From Pelotomaculum schinkii (GTDB taxonomy: Bacteria; Bacillota; Desulfotomaculia; Desulfotomaculales; Pelotomaculaceae): DNA of 64,000 nucleotides. Shown piece after piece: positions 1 through 9,355 of the stretch (within the stretch, counting starts at the first letter, position 1; every line of letters begins with the position of its first letter). The position numbers were made by a program, and so were the translations under genes. The stretch is from the NCBI RefSeq assembly GCF_004369205.1, contig NZ_QFGA01000001.1, forward strand, positions 186,001 through 250,000, given 5' to 3'. Under the pieces are notes generated by a model, which worked only from the letters and a program-made list of their open reading frames with translations, had not been told where the DNA came from and did not search any database.

Positions 1-1
1 A

Positions 2-46
2 ATCATGGTTGAGAATATTTCCGTTCACAAGCCAAGGGTTGAATAG
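2..46 (+). CDS. C-terminal end of an Asp23/Gls24-like protein (partial)
   Basis: The window opens inside a reading frame whose last residues are IMVENISVHKPRVE followed by TAG. A closing V-x-V beta strand and a PRV(K/E) tail are typical of Asp23/Gls24 (DUF322) envelope-stress proteins, and this family commonly lies just before a DUF2273 gene and nusB in Clostridia. Only 14 residues are visible, so the call rests on the tail and the neighbourhood. Confidence 0.45.
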   Translation: MMVENISVHKPRVE

Positions 47-75
47 CACATTTCAGCCCCGGAAAGGAGCGGCAT

Positions 76-288
76 ATGGAAGTATTTCAGGAAATTCTAA
101 ATAAGCATCTGGGAAAAGCGGTAGGCGTTATTCTGGGCCTGATTTACGGTTTGCTGGCAATTAAGTACGGTTTTTTTAAGGCCCTTTTTGTGTTGATTTG
201 CGCCGCACTCGGTTATTATATCGGCAAACGGCTGGATGAGAAGGTTGACTTCAGAGAATTGTTCTTAAGGCTTTTCCGGGAACGATAA
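76..288 (+). CDS. DUF2273 small membrane protein
   Basis: This 70-residue protein has two hydrophobic segments (about residues 15-30 and 34-50), ending in a charged tail (KRLDEKVDFRELFLRLFRER). Length, hydrophobic hairpin and position between an Asp23-like gene and nusB match the DUF2273 family. Members are thought to anchor Asp23-type proteins to the membrane; that role is knowledge of the family, not visible here. ATG at 76 follows a strong GGAAAGGAG ribosome binding site. Probably cotranscribed with its upstream neighbour. Confidence 0.75.
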   Translation: MEVFQEILNKHLGKAVGVILGLIYGLLAIKYGFFKALFVLICAALGYYIGKRLDEKVDFRELFLRLFRER

Positions 289-338
289 CTGTATTGTTCA
301 CATACAGCGGTTAAATAACGAGGGGGATACGTAACAAC

Positions 339-758
339 ATGGGCAGGAGAAAGGCCAGGGAAAGGGCGCTGCAAATCCTGTTTCAGGTAGATATGGGCGG
401 CAACGATCCAAAGGAAGCCATGAAAAATATGGATGAGAGCTTTGGACCTGTATACAATAACGTAGAATTTGTCGAAAAGATTGTAATGGGAACCCTCACT
501 AATTTAGCGTGTATTGATAGAAACATTTCGAGCATCAGTCAGGATTGGAACATAGAAAGAATGGCCAGCGTGGACAGAAATATCATCAGGCTGGCTTTTT
601 ACGAAATATTGTTCTGCAGTGATATACCGAACAATGTGTCCGTCAACGAGGCTGTAGAACTGGGCAAAGTGTACGGTGGGGAAGAGTCTGCGCGCTTTAT
701 TAACGGCATTCTCGGCAAGGTGCTGGCGAACCCGGAAGAGTACAAACCTGAATTGTGA
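339..758 (+). CDS. nusB: Transcription antitermination factor NusB
   Basis: The 139-residue product is all-helical NusB size. It opens with the family signature GRRKARERALQILFQ, the arginine-rich N-terminus that binds boxA RNA, and ends with VNEAVELGKVYGGEESARFINGILG, the conserved C-terminal motif. NusB works with NusE (S10) to prevent premature termination in rRNA operons. The gene follows DUF2273 by 50 bp with an AGGGGGA ribosome binding site, and is followed by a repeat-filled gap and a terminator hairpin before xseA. Confidence 0.96.
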   Translation: MGRRKARERALQILFQVDMGGNDPKEAMKNMDESFGPVYNNVEFVEKIVMGTLTNLACIDRNISSISQDWNIERMASVDRNIIRLAFYEILFCSDIPNNVSVNEAVELGKVYGGEESARFINGILGKVLANPEEYKPEL

Positions 759-859
759 GACACGCCGGCGTATGATTGGCAACCTGACCAGGGCAACACA
801 CCAACGATGCCGGGACTTCTACCTTAGCTTGTCTTTTGCAAGTTAGACCATCTTGACGA

Positions 860-948
860 TGCAGGTGCGATTTCAATCGCACACGGTGCGTTAGAGCCGC
901 ACTTGGACAGCTAATGTAACTTTTGTGCGAATGAATTCGCACCTACAT
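860..948. repeat. Dispersed ~88-bp inverted-repeat element, copy A
   Basis: Two nested palindromes mark the ends: GTGCGATTTCAATCGCAC-type at the left and GTGCGAATGAATTCGCAC at the right, with outer ends TGCAGG and CCTACAT. The sequence read in reverse complement aligns over its whole length with 42350-42436. There is no coding capacity, and the size and symmetry suggest a small non-autonomous element (MITE-like) or a folded RNA/DNA repeat. The rest of the 759-1086 gap after nusB shows no gene, only this repeat and the terminator at 1026. Confidence 0.7.
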
Positions 949-1025
949 GTAAGGTCCGTCCGCAATGTTATTTGGAGGGTAGGGGCATCTGTACAGGCCA
1001 ATTACTACACACACTAAGACAGAAC

Positions 1026-1058
1026 AGCACCCTTCACGCCAGGGGTGCTATTGTATTT
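1026..1058 (+). terminator. Rho-independent terminator before xseA
   Basis: AGCACCC (1026-1032) pairs with GGGTGCT (1043-1049) and is followed after a short spacer by a run of T (TCTTTTTTT). It probably ends the nusB transcript. xseA begins about 30 bp further on, so it must have its own start or arise from read-through. Confidence 0.6.
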
Positions 1059-1086
1059 AGTCTTTTTTTGGGGAGATATAATATAA

Positions 1087-2316
1087 ATGAGAATTTTAAC
1101 GGTCCACGAGTTGACCAAACATATCAAAACACTTGTGGAAAAAGATCACCTGCTGGTAAATGTATGGGTCAAAGGGGAAATATCAAACTTTAAAGCCCAT
1201 TCCTCAGGCCATTTGTATTTTACCCTGAAGGACGATCTCAGTTGTGTGAAAGTTGTAATGTTCCGTTCCAAAAGCAGGCTGGTCCCTTTTCAACCGAAAA
1301 ACGGCATGGCGGTAACAGTGAGGGGTTACGTTTCAGTATTTGAACGGGACGGTACCTACCAGCTTTATGCCGAAGGACTTGAGCCGGACGGCACGGGGGC
1401 TCTTTACCTGGCGTTTGAGCAACTGAAAAAAAGGCTGGAGCAGGAGGGGCTTTTTGACCGGCGCCATAAGAAATCACTACCCCTGCTGCCGCGTCGCATC
1501 GGCATCGTTACCTCGCCCACCGGAGCGGCAATCAGGGATATGCTCCAAATTATCGGACGCCGCTGGCCGGGCCGTGAAATTATGCTGGTACCGGTTCCGG
1601 TCCAGGGCGAAGCAGCGCCTCAGGCTGTGGCCGGAGGTATTAAGCTCCTGAATCAGGTTGGCGGTGTAGACCTGATTATAACCGGCCGGGGCGGGGGAGC
1701 GCTGGAGGAGCTTTGGACCTTCAACACCGAGATCGTAGCCCGCAGCATTTTTCACTCCAAGATTCCTGTCATATCCGCGGTAGGCCACGAAACAGATACC
1801 ACCATCGCCGATTTTGTAGCTGATGTCAGGGCTGCCACGCCTTCTGCAGCGGCTGAAATAGCTGTGCCGGACAGGAAGGATATGGCCCGCTACATCCGTA
1901 CTCTAAAGACCCGGCTGGCACGGGCGGTTGATGAAAAGTTGGCGGCTTCCAAGCGCCGTATTGAGTCCTGCCTGCTTAACCGTGTATTTACCAGCCCTCT
2001 GAATGCCATCTGCGGCGTGGGTCAACAGTCGCTGGATCAGTTGGAGAGCCGCTTGCGCCAGGCAATGTATGGGACCCTGGAGCGAGCCGGCAGCCATTTC
2101 GCGGTGCTGGCAGGCCGGTTGAACACGTTAAGCCCGCTGGCCACCCTGTCCAGGGGTTACTGTATATGCGCAACCCTGGACAGAAACCGTGTTATCAGCG
2201 ACACCGCTTCCGTAGAAATAGGAGAACAACTGTCATTGCTGCTGCATCAAGGCAGGCTCGAAGTTGTTGTGGAAAAAAAAGAGTGTGACATAAGTATAAA
2301 TGGTAACAGATTTTGA
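1087..2316 (+). CDS. xseA: Exodeoxyribonuclease VII large subunit XseA
   Basis: This is the 409-residue large subunit of exonuclease VII, which degrades single-stranded DNA from both ends. Residues about 1-100 form the OB-fold (LTVHELTKHIK, WVKGEISNF, GHLYFTLKD). The catalytic region carries GIVTSPTGAAIRDM near residue 139, GRGGGALEELWTFN near 199 and VGHETDTTIADFVADVRAATPSAAAE near 234, all family hallmarks. A helical region and the beta-rich tail (LSRGYCI) complete it. Its small subunit xseB lies about 240 bp downstream across an inverted repeat. Confidence 0.97.
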   Translation: MRILTVHELTKHIKTLVEKDHLLVNVWVKGEISNFKAHSSGHLYFTLKDDLSCVKVVMFRSKSRLVPFQPKNGMAVTVRGYVSVFERDGTYQLYAEGLEPDGTGALYLAFEQLKKRLEQEGLFDRRHKKSLPLLPRRIGIVTSPTGAAIRDMLQIIGRRWPGREIMLVPVPVQGEAAPQAVAGGIKLLNQVGGVDLIITGRGGGALEELWTFNTEIVARSIFHSKIPVISAVGHETDTTIADFVADVRAATPSAAAEIAVPDRKDMARYIRTLKTRLARAVDEKLAASKRRIESCLLNRVFTSPLNAICGVGQQSLDQLESRLRQAMYGTLERAGSHFAVLAGRLNTLSPLATLSRGYCICATLDRNRVISDTASVEIGEQLSLLLHQGRLEVVVEKKECDISINGNRF

Positions 2317-2331
2317 AAACGCTCCATTTTA

Positions 2332-2483
2332 GTCGTAAGGCGTAAGGCGTAGGGCGTAGCTTATCCTGCTTTGTTATAGGGTCTTAATATTACTCTTGAG
2401 AATATCATGCATTCCCACGTCTCACGTCCCACGTCCATTTTTTACGCCCTATGCCCTGCGACCTACGCCCTACGCCTTACGAC
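2332..2483. repeat. Inverted repeat built of GGCGTA(A/G) heptamers
   Basis: The left arm (2332-2359) is a run of 7-bp variants, AAGGCGTAAGGCGTAGGGCG-like. The right arm (2463-2483) is its reverse complement lacking one heptamer, so the arms can form a stem of about 21 bp. Between them lies an imperfect ACGTCCC/ACGTCTC tandem (about 2417-2438). It sits between xseA and xseB, and its heptamer structure suggests slippage-driven expansion. Function is unknown. Confidence 0.65.
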
Positions 2484-2558
2484 CTATCTGTTGTGTGTGG
2501 ATTTCTTTCATAAAAAGCTATAATTAATGTATCCATGGGATTGGGAGGGATACTTGCT

Positions 2559-2822
2559 ATGTCTTTAGAAGAAAAAGAGATTAATTTTGAGCAGGCGCTG
2601 GCGCGTTTGGAAGAAGTGGTGAAGGAATTGGAGGACGGGCGTCTGCCATTGGAAAAATCGCTGGAATTGTTTGAAGAAGGCATCAGGCTTACCAGAATAT
2701 GTGAAGGGCGACTGGCTGCTGCCGAGCAGCGCATTACCATTCTGACCGTGGACGAAAAAGGCGGAATTATCCAAAAGCAGCTGGATTCTTTACCTTCCCC
2801 GGGAGGCGCCCGAAATGATTGA
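2559..2822 (+). CDS. xseB: Exodeoxyribonuclease VII small subunit XseB
   Basis: The 87-residue helical protein matches XseB: NFEQALARLEEVVKELEDG, LPLEKSLELFEEGI and a C-terminal coiled helix. Several copies bind the XseA coiled region to form exonuclease VII. An in-frame ATG at 2535 exists, but ATG 2559 is preferred because GGGAGGGA (2543-2550) sits at proper spacing and the protein then begins MSLEEKEINFEQ, like family members. The stop overlaps the start of ispA by 8 bp, so the two are translationally coupled. Confidence 0.94.
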   Translation: MSLEEKEINFEQALARLEEVVKELEDGRLPLEKSLELFEEGIRLTRICEGRLAAAEQRITILTVDEKGGIIQKQLDSLPSPGGARND

Positions 2823-3696
2823 TTTTAAAGAGGAATTAAAAAAGAGAGCCGCTTTGGTTGAAGAGTCACTTGAAATTTTACTGCCCGGAACCAATGCTTA
2901 CCCACCCCTGATCCACCAGGCCATGCGGTATAGCGTTATGGGCGGAGGAAAGCGACTAAGGCCTGTCCTGGTTATGGCCGGAGCTGAAGCTGTAGGGGGT
3001 AAGGCTGACGATGCCCTGACTGCCGCCTGCGCTTTTGAACTGATTCATACCTACTCACTGGTGCACGATGACCTCCCCGCCATGGATAATGACGACTACC
3101 GCCGCGGTAAATTGACCAGTCACAAGGTCTATGGTGAAGCAGCCGCAGTTTTAACCGGGGACGCCCTCCTGACCATGGCCTTCCAGCTCCTGGCGGAAAG
3201 CAAAGGAGCTCCGGAGAACGTCCTGCGGGTAATCCGTGAAGCGGCGGTTGGGGCCGGTACTTTCGGGCTAATCGGGGGGCAGGTGGTTGATACATTATCT
3301 GAAGGTGTTGAGTTAGATGAAAACACCCTTGAATACATTCACCGTCATAAGACCGGGGCTCTTTACAAGATATCGGTAAGGGCGGGCGCTATTCTGGCCG
3401 GGGCACGGGATGATCAACTGGCAGCTTTAACCGGATACGCCGAAAATCTTGGCCTGGCCTTTCAGATCAAGGATGATCTCCTTGATATTGAGGGAGATGA
3501 ACAGAAAATCGGCAAACCGGTGGGCAGTGATACCAAAAATAACAAAGCTACCTATCCTGCGCTCTTCGGCCTGCATAAGTCGCGCGCCAAAGCCCGCCAG
3601 GCAGCCCAACAGGCGCTGGCGGCGCTGCGGCCCTTTGGCGCCGAAGCTGATTTTTTGAGATCAATGGTTAATTTTGTGATTGAACGGGATTTTTAG
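2815..3696 (+). CDS. ispA: Polyprenyl (farnesyl/geranyl) diphosphate synthase IspA
   Basis: This 293-residue trans-isoprenyl diphosphate synthase condenses IPP with allylic diphosphates to give C15/C20 precursors for quinones and undecaprenyl phosphate. The first aspartate-rich motif DDLPAMD is at 85-91, the second, KDDLLDIEGD, near 220, and GGKRLRPVL near 44 binds IPP. The order xseB-ispA-OLE-oapA-dxs is the classical OLE locus and places the RNA between two steps of isoprenoid supply. The gene ends about 150 bp before the OLE RNA. Confidence 0.95.
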   Translation: MIDFKEELKKRAALVEESLEILLPGTNAYPPLIHQAMRYSVMGGGKRLRPVLVMAGAEAVGGKADDALTAACAFELIHTYSLVHDDLPAMDNDDYRRGKLTSHKVYGEAAAVLTGDALLTMAFQLLAESKGAPENVLRVIREAAVGAGTFGLIGGQVVDTLSEGVELDENTLEYIHRHKTGALYKISVRAGAILAGARDDQLAALTGYAENLGLAFQIKDDLLDIEGDEQKIGKPVGSDTKNNKATYPALFGLHKSRAKARQAAQQALAALRPFGAEADFLRSMVNFVIERDF

Positions 3697-3788
3697 ACTT
3701 TAAAGAAGAGCGGGAGATTGTTGGGGAATCAGTTTCTCTTGAGCAAGCAATACCGGCCTTCAAGGGCTGATTAAAGAGCAGGCTGAAT

Positions 3789-3818
3789 TTGTAAACTAAA
3801 AACTGATTATGTTATAAT
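3789..3818 (+). promoter_or_regulatory. Candidate sigma-A promoter for OLE RNA
   Basis: TTGTAA (3789-3794) and a perfect TATAAT (3813-3818) are separated by 18 bp. A start about 7 bp downstream would fall just ahead of the 5' strand of the OLE terminal stem at 3843. This would allow expression of the RNA apart from ispA read-through. Confidence 0.55.
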
Positions 3819-3842
3819 AACAAATTAGTCAAAGCTTTTTAA

Positions 3843-4439
3843 GATAAGTGACACAGTATCCTAGTCGGACGAACCTTTTTGAAGGCGGGCCTAAAAATCC
3901 GTCAAGGGCACATCGATGAAGTTCCTGGTGCTGGCTATCGACGCCCAGTCGGGGGCTGGTACTGGGAGTTAAGGGGGTGGGGCGGCCTGCAATGGCATGT
4001 GGGACCCGAACCCCGCCCCCGTGGAGACCCAAGTATGTGGGCAGCCATACCAAAATTGGGTGGTCAACTATGGCTTGGGATTAAACCTGCATGTGGTTCA
4101 AGCTGCGTGCAGTGTAGCCTGCCTTGAGTGGTAACGGTGGATTTCAGTTTTTAAGCCAAGCTGAATACGGGCCCGTGTTCAGTCAGGTTATTGATTGAAA
4201 CCCTTACTGCAATAGAGACTAGAAAAGGTGTACTCTGTCGAGGAAAACTCCTAGGCTGTCCGGGCTTACCAGGGCAGGCCGGGGATTGCAGTGTGGACTA
4301 AGTGGTAATCCAGTCCCGGTCGTCAGCGGCCGGAGACAGCTTGAAAGGGAAACCGCCGGTATGGCGACAGCCGGCAGCTTGTCTGGGAAAACCTGCTGGA
4401 CCTAAGCCACAATATTTACCCGGTCTGCTGTCACTTATC
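3843..4439 (+). ncRNA. ole: OLE RNA (ornate large extremophilic RNA)
   Basis: A 597-nt non-coding stretch lies between ispA and oapA, exactly where OLE RNA is known in Bacilli and Clostridia, and at its usual length of about 600 nt. The 5' segment GATAAGTGACA (3843-3853) is fully complementary to the 3' segment TGTCACTTATC (4429-4439), giving the closing stem. GC-rich complementary blocks inside suggest dense folding, and no ORF across it has credible codon use. OLE RNA forms a membrane ribonucleoprotein with OapA and is linked to tolerance of short-chain alcohols, cold and other stresses. Conserved internal motifs were judged by eye, not with a covariance model. Confidence 0.93.
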
Positions 4440-4507
4440 AAATATATAGCTTAACAATACTATACCCTGCAGAAGGACGCGCCAACCATCGCATGAGGTG
4501 ATTTTTT

Positions 4508-5104
4508 TTGGGCAATAATAAATCTACTGTTACCGGTAGATATATCTTTTTTGTGGGCGTCGGCTCGTTTTTTTTAGCTGTTGTTTTTACATTTCTATCT
4601 GAAACAATCACATCAAGGTTGAACAGCATAATATTATCCACAGTATTCCTGATCGTGATAATAATTATTAACGCGCTTGCAGATCTTTTAGGAACGTCCG
4701 TTACAGCTGCTTCACACACACCTTTTAACGCCAAAAGTTCAAAAAAGGTAAAAGGCGCGCCACAGGGCTTACGGCTTATCCGTAATGCGGACAAGGTAGC
4801 AAATATTGCCAATGATGTTGTGGGGGATATCACCACTACTATTAGCGGCGCTCTGGGAATATCCATAGTTATTCAAATTATGAATCTTGGGCCCGGGTTC
4901 AGCCAGTTTTGGCTGAACGTGCTGATTACCGCTCTTATTGCATCGATAATTGTCTCAACCAAAGCTATTGGTAAAAAAATAGCGCTGAGCCACCCTGACG
5001 ATGTAATCTTTGTGGCAGGAAAGCTTCTGGCAGGCATAGAAGATATTACCGGCCGCAGTTCTATGCAAAAGCGTCGCGTCCCGAGAAATAAGAAGGGTGG
5101 ATAG
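4508..5104 (+). CDS. oapA: OLE-associated membrane protein OapA
   Basis: This 198-residue protein follows OLE RNA directly. It has four hydrophobic segments (about residues 12-30, 35-55, 98-120 and 130-150), a basic region between the second and third (KSSKKVKGAPQGLRLIRNADK) and a basic tail (KRRVPRNKK) suited to RNA contact. Position, size and topology match OapA, which binds OLE RNA at the membrane. The start is TTG at 4508, supported by GAGGTG at 4495-4500 and lack of a nearby ATG. It ends 6 bp before dxs and is surely cotranscribed with it. Confidence 0.9.
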   Translation: MGNNKSTVTGRYIFFVGVGSFFLAVVFTFLSETITSRLNSIILSTVFLIVIIIINALADLLGTSVTAASHTPFNAKSSKKVKGAPQGLRLIRNADKVANIANDVVGDITTTISGALGISIVIQIMNLGPGFSQFWLNVLITALIASIIVSTKAIGKKIALSHPDDVIFVAGKLLAGIEDITGRSSMQKRRVPRNKKGG

Positions 5105-5110
5105 CTCACC

Positions 5111-7018
5111 ATGAGCAGCTTCTTAAAGCAGTTAAATTCAGTGCGGGACATTCGCACTATGACTTACAGCCAACTTCAGGAGCTTGCCGGGGAAATCAGA
5201 AGGGAAATAATATCGGTAGTTTCCCGTAACGGTGGTCACCTGGCGCCCAATCTGGGTGTGGTGGAACTGACGCTGGCCATCCACAAGGTTTTCAACTCCC
5301 CGGTTGACCGTATTGTTTGGGATGTGGGGCACCAGAGCTATGTACATAAAATGATCACCGGCAGGAGAGACGATTTCAGGACTCTAAGGCAATTTGGAGG
5401 CATCAGCGGCTTTCCCAAGCCCGCTGAAAGCGCCCATGACGCGTTTGGCGCAGGGCACAGCAGCACTTCTATCTCGGCCGCCCTTGGTTTGGCCGCGGCC
5501 AGGGATTTGAAGGGCGAAAGCAATGCGGTGGTAGCGGTTATCGGGGACGGAGCGATGACCGGAGGGATGGCCTTTGAGGCCTTAAACCATGCCGGACATC
5601 TCAAAAAGAACATGGTCGTTATTCTGAATGACAACGAAATGTCCATTGATCATAATGTCGGCGCGATGTCCGGCTACCTGGCCAGGCTCCGGACCGACCC
5701 GATGTATACCAGGGGCAAGGAAGACCTGGAACAACTTTTACGCAAAATACCTATCGGGTCGGCTCTCCTGCGCCTTGGCGAACGTTTGAAAGACAGCTTA
5801 AAATACCTTGTGGTTCCAGGTATGCTCTTTGAAGAACTGGGTTTCATTTATCTGGGGCCGGTTGATGGACATGACATCAAAGCTATGACCACCATACTCC
5901 AGCAAGCCAAATCCAAAAAGGGCCCGGTCCTGGTCCATGTGCTCACCAAAAAAGGCAAGGGCTACCGGCCTGCGGAAAAGAATCCCGATAAATTTCACGG
6001 AGTCGGGGCATTTTATGTGGCCACCGGGGAAGTGCTTGAGAAAAGCGATACCCCCACCTACACTGAAATATTTGGCGCCACCCTGATGAAGCTGGCGCAC
6101 CAGGATGAAAAGATACTGGCTATTACCGCGGCTATGCCTAGCGGTACCGGGCTTACCAAGTTTTCCCGGGCTTTTCCAGGACGTTTTTTTGATGTCGGCA
6201 TAGCGGAGCAACATGCTGTAACTCTGGCCGCCGGCTTAGCCGCAGGGGGTTATCACCCGGTAGTGGCGATATATTCAACTTTCCTGCAGCGGGCCTATGA
6301 TCAGGTACTACACGATGTCTGCCTGCAAAACCTGCCGGTGACCTTTGCTATTGACCGTGCCGGTATTGTCGGTAATGACGGAGCCAGTCACCAGGGTATT
6401 TTTGACTTGTCTTTTCTAAGGCCGATACCGAACATGGTGATTATGGCCCCCAAAGACGAGAACGAGCTCCAGCATATGCTGGCAACAGCCGTGTATCATC
6501 AAGGGCCTTTGGCTTTACGTTACCCGAGGGGCAGCGGAACCGGCTGCCTGATGGATAAAGAACAAAAAATACTCCCAATCGGGAAAGCCGAGGTAATCAG
6601 GGAGGGTACGGACGCTACCCTGCTGGCTATAGGAAGTATGGTCCACGTAGCCGAGGAAGCCGCTAAAATTTTAGCGGCCAGAGGTGTTAAGGCGGCTGTA
6701 ATCAACGCCAGGTTTGTAAAACCACTGGATGAAAAGTGCATACTTTACTATGCTGAAATGAGCGGAAAGCTGTTTACCCTGGAGGAAAATGTCCTCCAGG
6801 GAGGTTTCGGCAGCGCTGTATTAGAACTGCTCTCAGCACGGGGGCGGGGAGGCCTTCTGACTCATCAGTTTGGTATTCCGGATACTTTTGTTGAACACGG
6901 ATCACCGGAGCTGCTTCTGGCCAGGTATGGACTTACCGTTGAGCAGGTGGTTAGGGTGGTCGGGGAAAAGCTGGCCAAAAAAAATTATTCCGGAAAACTG
7001 AGGCTTGCGCCCAATTAA
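5111..7018 (+). CDS. dxs: 1-deoxy-D-xylulose-5-phosphate synthase
   Basis: This 635-residue thiamine diphosphate enzyme condenses pyruvate with glyceraldehyde-3-phosphate, the first step of the MEP isoprenoid pathway. [25 protein letters not shown] and the ThDP/Mg motif [15 protein letters not shown] are in the N-terminal half; [17 protein letters not shown] and [15 protein letters not shown] mark the transketolase core, followed by the C-terminal domain. Length is typical. It lies 6 bp after oapA and 20 bp before tlyA in an evident operon. Confidence 0.97.
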   Translation: MSSFLKQLNSVRDIRTMTYSQLQELAGEIRREIISVVSRNGGHLAPNLGVVELTLAIHKVFNSPVDRIVWDVGHQSYVHKMITGRRDDFRTLRQFGGISGFPKPAESAHDAFGAGHSSTSISAALGLAAARDLKGESNAVVAVIGDGAMTGGMAFEALNHAGHLKKNMVVILNDNEMSIDHNVGAMSGYLARLRTDPMYTRGKEDLEQLLRKIPIGSALLRLGERLKDSLKYLVVPGMLFEELGFIYLGPVDGHDIKAMTTILQQAKSKKGPVLVHVLTKKGKGYRPAEKNPDKFHGVGAFYVATGEVLEKSDTPTYTEIFGATLMKLAHQDEKILAITAAMPSGTGLTKFSRAFPGRFFDVGIAEQHAVTLAAGLAAGGYHPVVAIYSTFLQRAYDQVLHDVCLQNLPVTFAIDRAGIVGNDGASHQGIFDLSFLRPIPNMVIMAPKDENELQHMLATAVYHQGPLALRYPRGSGTGCLMDKEQKILPIGKAEVIREGTDATLLAIGSMVHVAEEAAKILAARGVKAAVINARFVKPLDEKCILYYAEMSGKLFTLEENVLQGGFGSAVLELLSARGRGGLLTHQFGIPDTFVEHGSPELLLARYGLTVEQVVRVVGEKLAKKNYSGKLRLAPN

Positions 7019-7038
7019 CCCCAGGAAGGGTACCAATT

Positions 7039-7842
7039 TTGCAAAAAAATAAGCAGCGTCTGGATGTCAGGTTAACTGCAGAAGGATATTGTCCCAGCAG
7101 GGAAAAGGCCCGGGCGGCGATTATGGCCGGCCTGGTTTTTGTTGATGGTTTAAGAGTTGATAAACCGGGGGTAACGGTATCCCTGGACGCTGTTCTTGAA
7201 GTAAAGGGCAGCCCGATACCTTACGTGAGCCGGGGTGGGCTAAAACTTGAGAAGGCGGTCAAAGTATTTGAAATAGACCTTAGCGGGCGGGTGGTGCTTG
7301 ATGTAGGGGCTTCCACCGGGGGCTTTACGGACTGCGCTTTAAAGTACGGGGCCAGTCAGGTATATGCGGTTGATGTGGGCTACGGCCAGTTAGACTGGAA
7401 GCTTCGCAACGATCCCCGGGTGGTGGTTCTGGAGCGGACCAATATTCGTTATTTAAATAAAGAACTGCTGCCGGTAACCCCTGATTTCATAACCATTGAC
7501 GTTTCATTTATCTCATTGACCAAGGTCCTGCCCAAAATAGGTGAATTGACCACTCCCGCGGCTGCCGGCGTGGCGCTGGTGAAGCCGCAGTTCGAAGCCG
7601 GCAGGGATAAAATCGGCAAAAAAGGAGTGGTCCGGGATCCGGAGGTACAGTTGGCGGTGCTCCAAAGTATAACCAGCTTTATTGAAGATCAGGGCTGGTC
7701 GGTCAAGGGAGTGGATTATTCACCGGTAACCGGTCCTGAAGGCAACATAGAATTTTTGGTATACTTCGACAAGAGCGGCCTGCAAGAAAACCACGCCAAC
7801 CTGCCTGATATAGTGAAACGGGCTCATGCGGAACTAACATAA
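7039..7842 (+). CDS. tlyA: TlyA-family rRNA 2'-O-methyltransferase / haemolysin-like protein
   Basis: This 267-residue protein has an N-terminal S4 RNA-binding domain (RLDVRLTAEGYCPSREKARAAI, residues 6-60) and an FtsJ-like SAM methyltransferase fold with LDVGASTGGFTDCAL near residue 90 and a downstream FITIDVSFISL. TlyA proteins methylate the ribose of rRNA. The start is TTG at 7039 after AGGAAGGGTACC. It belongs to the dxs-tlyA-nadK-argR-recN gene string conserved in sporulating Firmicutes. Confidence 0.93.
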   Translation: MQKNKQRLDVRLTAEGYCPSREKARAAIMAGLVFVDGLRVDKPGVTVSLDAVLEVKGSPIPYVSRGGLKLEKAVKVFEIDLSGRVVLDVGASTGGFTDCALKYGASQVYAVDVGYGQLDWKLRNDPRVVVLERTNIRYLNKELLPVTPDFITIDVSFISLTKVLPKIGELTTPAAAGVALVKPQFEAGRDKIGKKGVVRDPEVQLAVLQSITSFIEDQGWSVKGVDYSPVTGPEGNIEFLVYFDKSGLQENHANLPDIVKRAHAELT

Positions 7843-7887
7843 TAATTCATAAAAATTGCTGAAGTAGGAGGGGGGGGAGTCCAGTAC

Positions 7888-8757
7888 TTGAACAGCTTCG
7901 GGCTGGTGGTTAATTTAAATAAAAAGGGAGTCCGCAAACTGGTAAGGCAAATTACCGGCTGGCTTACCGGCAGGGGATGTACCGTTCTAATTGAAGAGGA
8001 TATCGCGGCCCAATTAGAGTTGCCTGGCTTTGGCGTACCCAAGAACCGGCTGTACGAGCTGGCTGAATGCATGATCGTTTTCGGCGGGGACGGGACCCTG
8101 CTGGGTACTGCGAGGAAGGTTGCCGGAACAGGAACACCCATTATAGGCCTAAACATGGGCCATATGGGTTTTTTAACAGAGATAGATTTACCGGAGGCAC
8201 TACCGGCTCTGGAAAAGCTGCTGGATGGCGAATATGATATCGAAGAACGGATGATGCTGCAGGCCAATGTGTACCGGCAGGACAAGCTGGTGGAACAATT
8301 GGTAGGCTTAAACGACGCTGTGATTGCCAAAGGCGCCTTTGCCAGGCTCATTCAACTGGAAGCCCATGTCAATAATGAGTACATCAATACCTATCCCACA
8401 GATGGGTTGATTATTGCAAGCCCCACCGGCTCAACAGCCTATTCCTTATCGGCGGGAGGTCCATTGGTTACCCCCAATTTGGAACTGATGCTGCTGACAC
8501 CGATATGTCCCCATGCTCTCTGGGCCAGGCCACTGATAATAGCGCCGGAAAGCATTGTCAAAATCATCATCCTTTCCAGCCAGGAGGAGGTTATGTTGAC
8601 CATGGACGGGCAGCATGGTTTCAACTTGTACCAGTACGACCAGGTTTTAGTAAGCCGTTCCCCGCAAAAAGCCAGACTGGTCAGGTTGAGGGGAAGGGGA
8701 TTTTTTGAGGTCTTAAGAAAGAAATTTCATCAAGAGGGTGACCGCAACGGTGCTTAA
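7888..8757 (+). CDS. nadK: NAD kinase
   Basis: The 289-residue product phosphorylates NAD to NADP. The nucleotide-binding [11 protein letters not shown] motif lies near residue 66, [12 protein letters not shown] follows near 88, and [22 protein letters not shown] near 170 is the conserved NAD-kinase core. TTG at 7888 is chosen because it follows AGGAGGGGGGG at good spacing. The 3' end overlaps the next gene by 20 bp, indicating coupling. Confidence 0.96.
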   Translation: MNSFGLVVNLNKKGVRKLVRQITGWLTGRGCTVLIEEDIAAQLELPGFGVPKNRLYELAECMIVFGGDGTLLGTARKVAGTGTPIIGLNMGHMGFLTEIDLPEALPALEKLLDGEYDIEERMMLQANVYRQDKLVEQLVGLNDAVIAKGAFARLIQLEAHVNNEYINTYPTDGLIIASPTGSTAYSLSAGGPLVTPNLELMLLTPICPHALWARPLIIAPESIVKIIILSSQEEVMLTMDGQHGFNLYQYDQVLVSRSPQKARLVRLRGRGFFEVLRKKFHQEGDRNGA

Positions 8758-9355
8758 AGGACTTGGCAGCGCTGTCCATCTCGCTCATCTTCTAATATCC
8801 GAAGCAGTGGGTCCTGGCGCCACTGCGATAGATGCGACTGCCGGAAACGGTTATGACACACTTTTTCTGGCCCGCCAGGTCGGGCCTCAGGGGAAAGTGT
8901 ACGCTATAGATATCCAGGCAGAAGCTCTGCAAAAGGCGGCATTGTTGCTGCAAAGGGCCGGGGTTCTCGACCGGGTAATCCTCTTACACAGCAGTCATGA
9001 GGAGATGGAGCGACTGGCGCCTGCCCCGGTCGATGCGGTATTATTCAACTTGGGCTATTTGCCCGGCGGTGACCACAACCTTGTTACAACCTGTGAAACA
9101 ACCGCGAGAGCGCTGAGAGCGGCCTTGAAAATGCTGAAACCGGAGGGGAGAATAGGGCTGGTTATATACACCGGCCACCCGGGAGGACGAGAGGAATTAG
9201 CTGCGGTGGAGGAGGTCGTCTCCTCTCTTGACGGCAGCCTGTACCGTGTGGTGCGCTCAAACTTTATCAACCGTTCCGACCAGGCTCCGGTGGTAATTGC
9301 AATCGAGAAGGCAGGTGTTGGCGATGAAAACCAGCCGGCAGCGCAAAATCCTTGA
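8738..9355 (+). CDS. Small class I SAM methyltransferase (YtqB-like, tRNA/rRNA methylase family)
   Basis: This 205-residue methyltransferase carries the SAM motif [16 protein letters not shown] near residue 31, an acidic motif II ([11 protein letters not shown]) and an [12 protein letters not shown] substrate motif near 105, as in the YtqB/MraW-like 'rRNA methylase' family (PF06962). Some relatives act on the tRNA wobble uridine; the exact substrate is not resolvable here. GTG at 8738 lies inside the end of nadK, and the 3' end overlaps argR. Confidence 0.82.
   Translation: MTATVLKGLGSAVHLAHLLISEAVGPGATAIDATAGNGYDTLFLARQVGPQGKVYAIDIQAEALQKAALLLQRAGVLDRVILLHSSHEEMERLAPAPVDAVLFNLGYLPGGDHNLVTTCETTARALRAALKMLKPEGRIGLVIYTGHPGGREELAAVEEVVSSLDGSLYRVVRSNFINRSDQAPVVIAIEKAGVGDENQPAAQNP

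Noticed and set aside
3879-4127. An 82-residue open frame in the gap after ispA
   Set aside because: It lies wholly inside the OLE RNA, has no ribosome binding site and its composition follows the RNA folding, not codon use.
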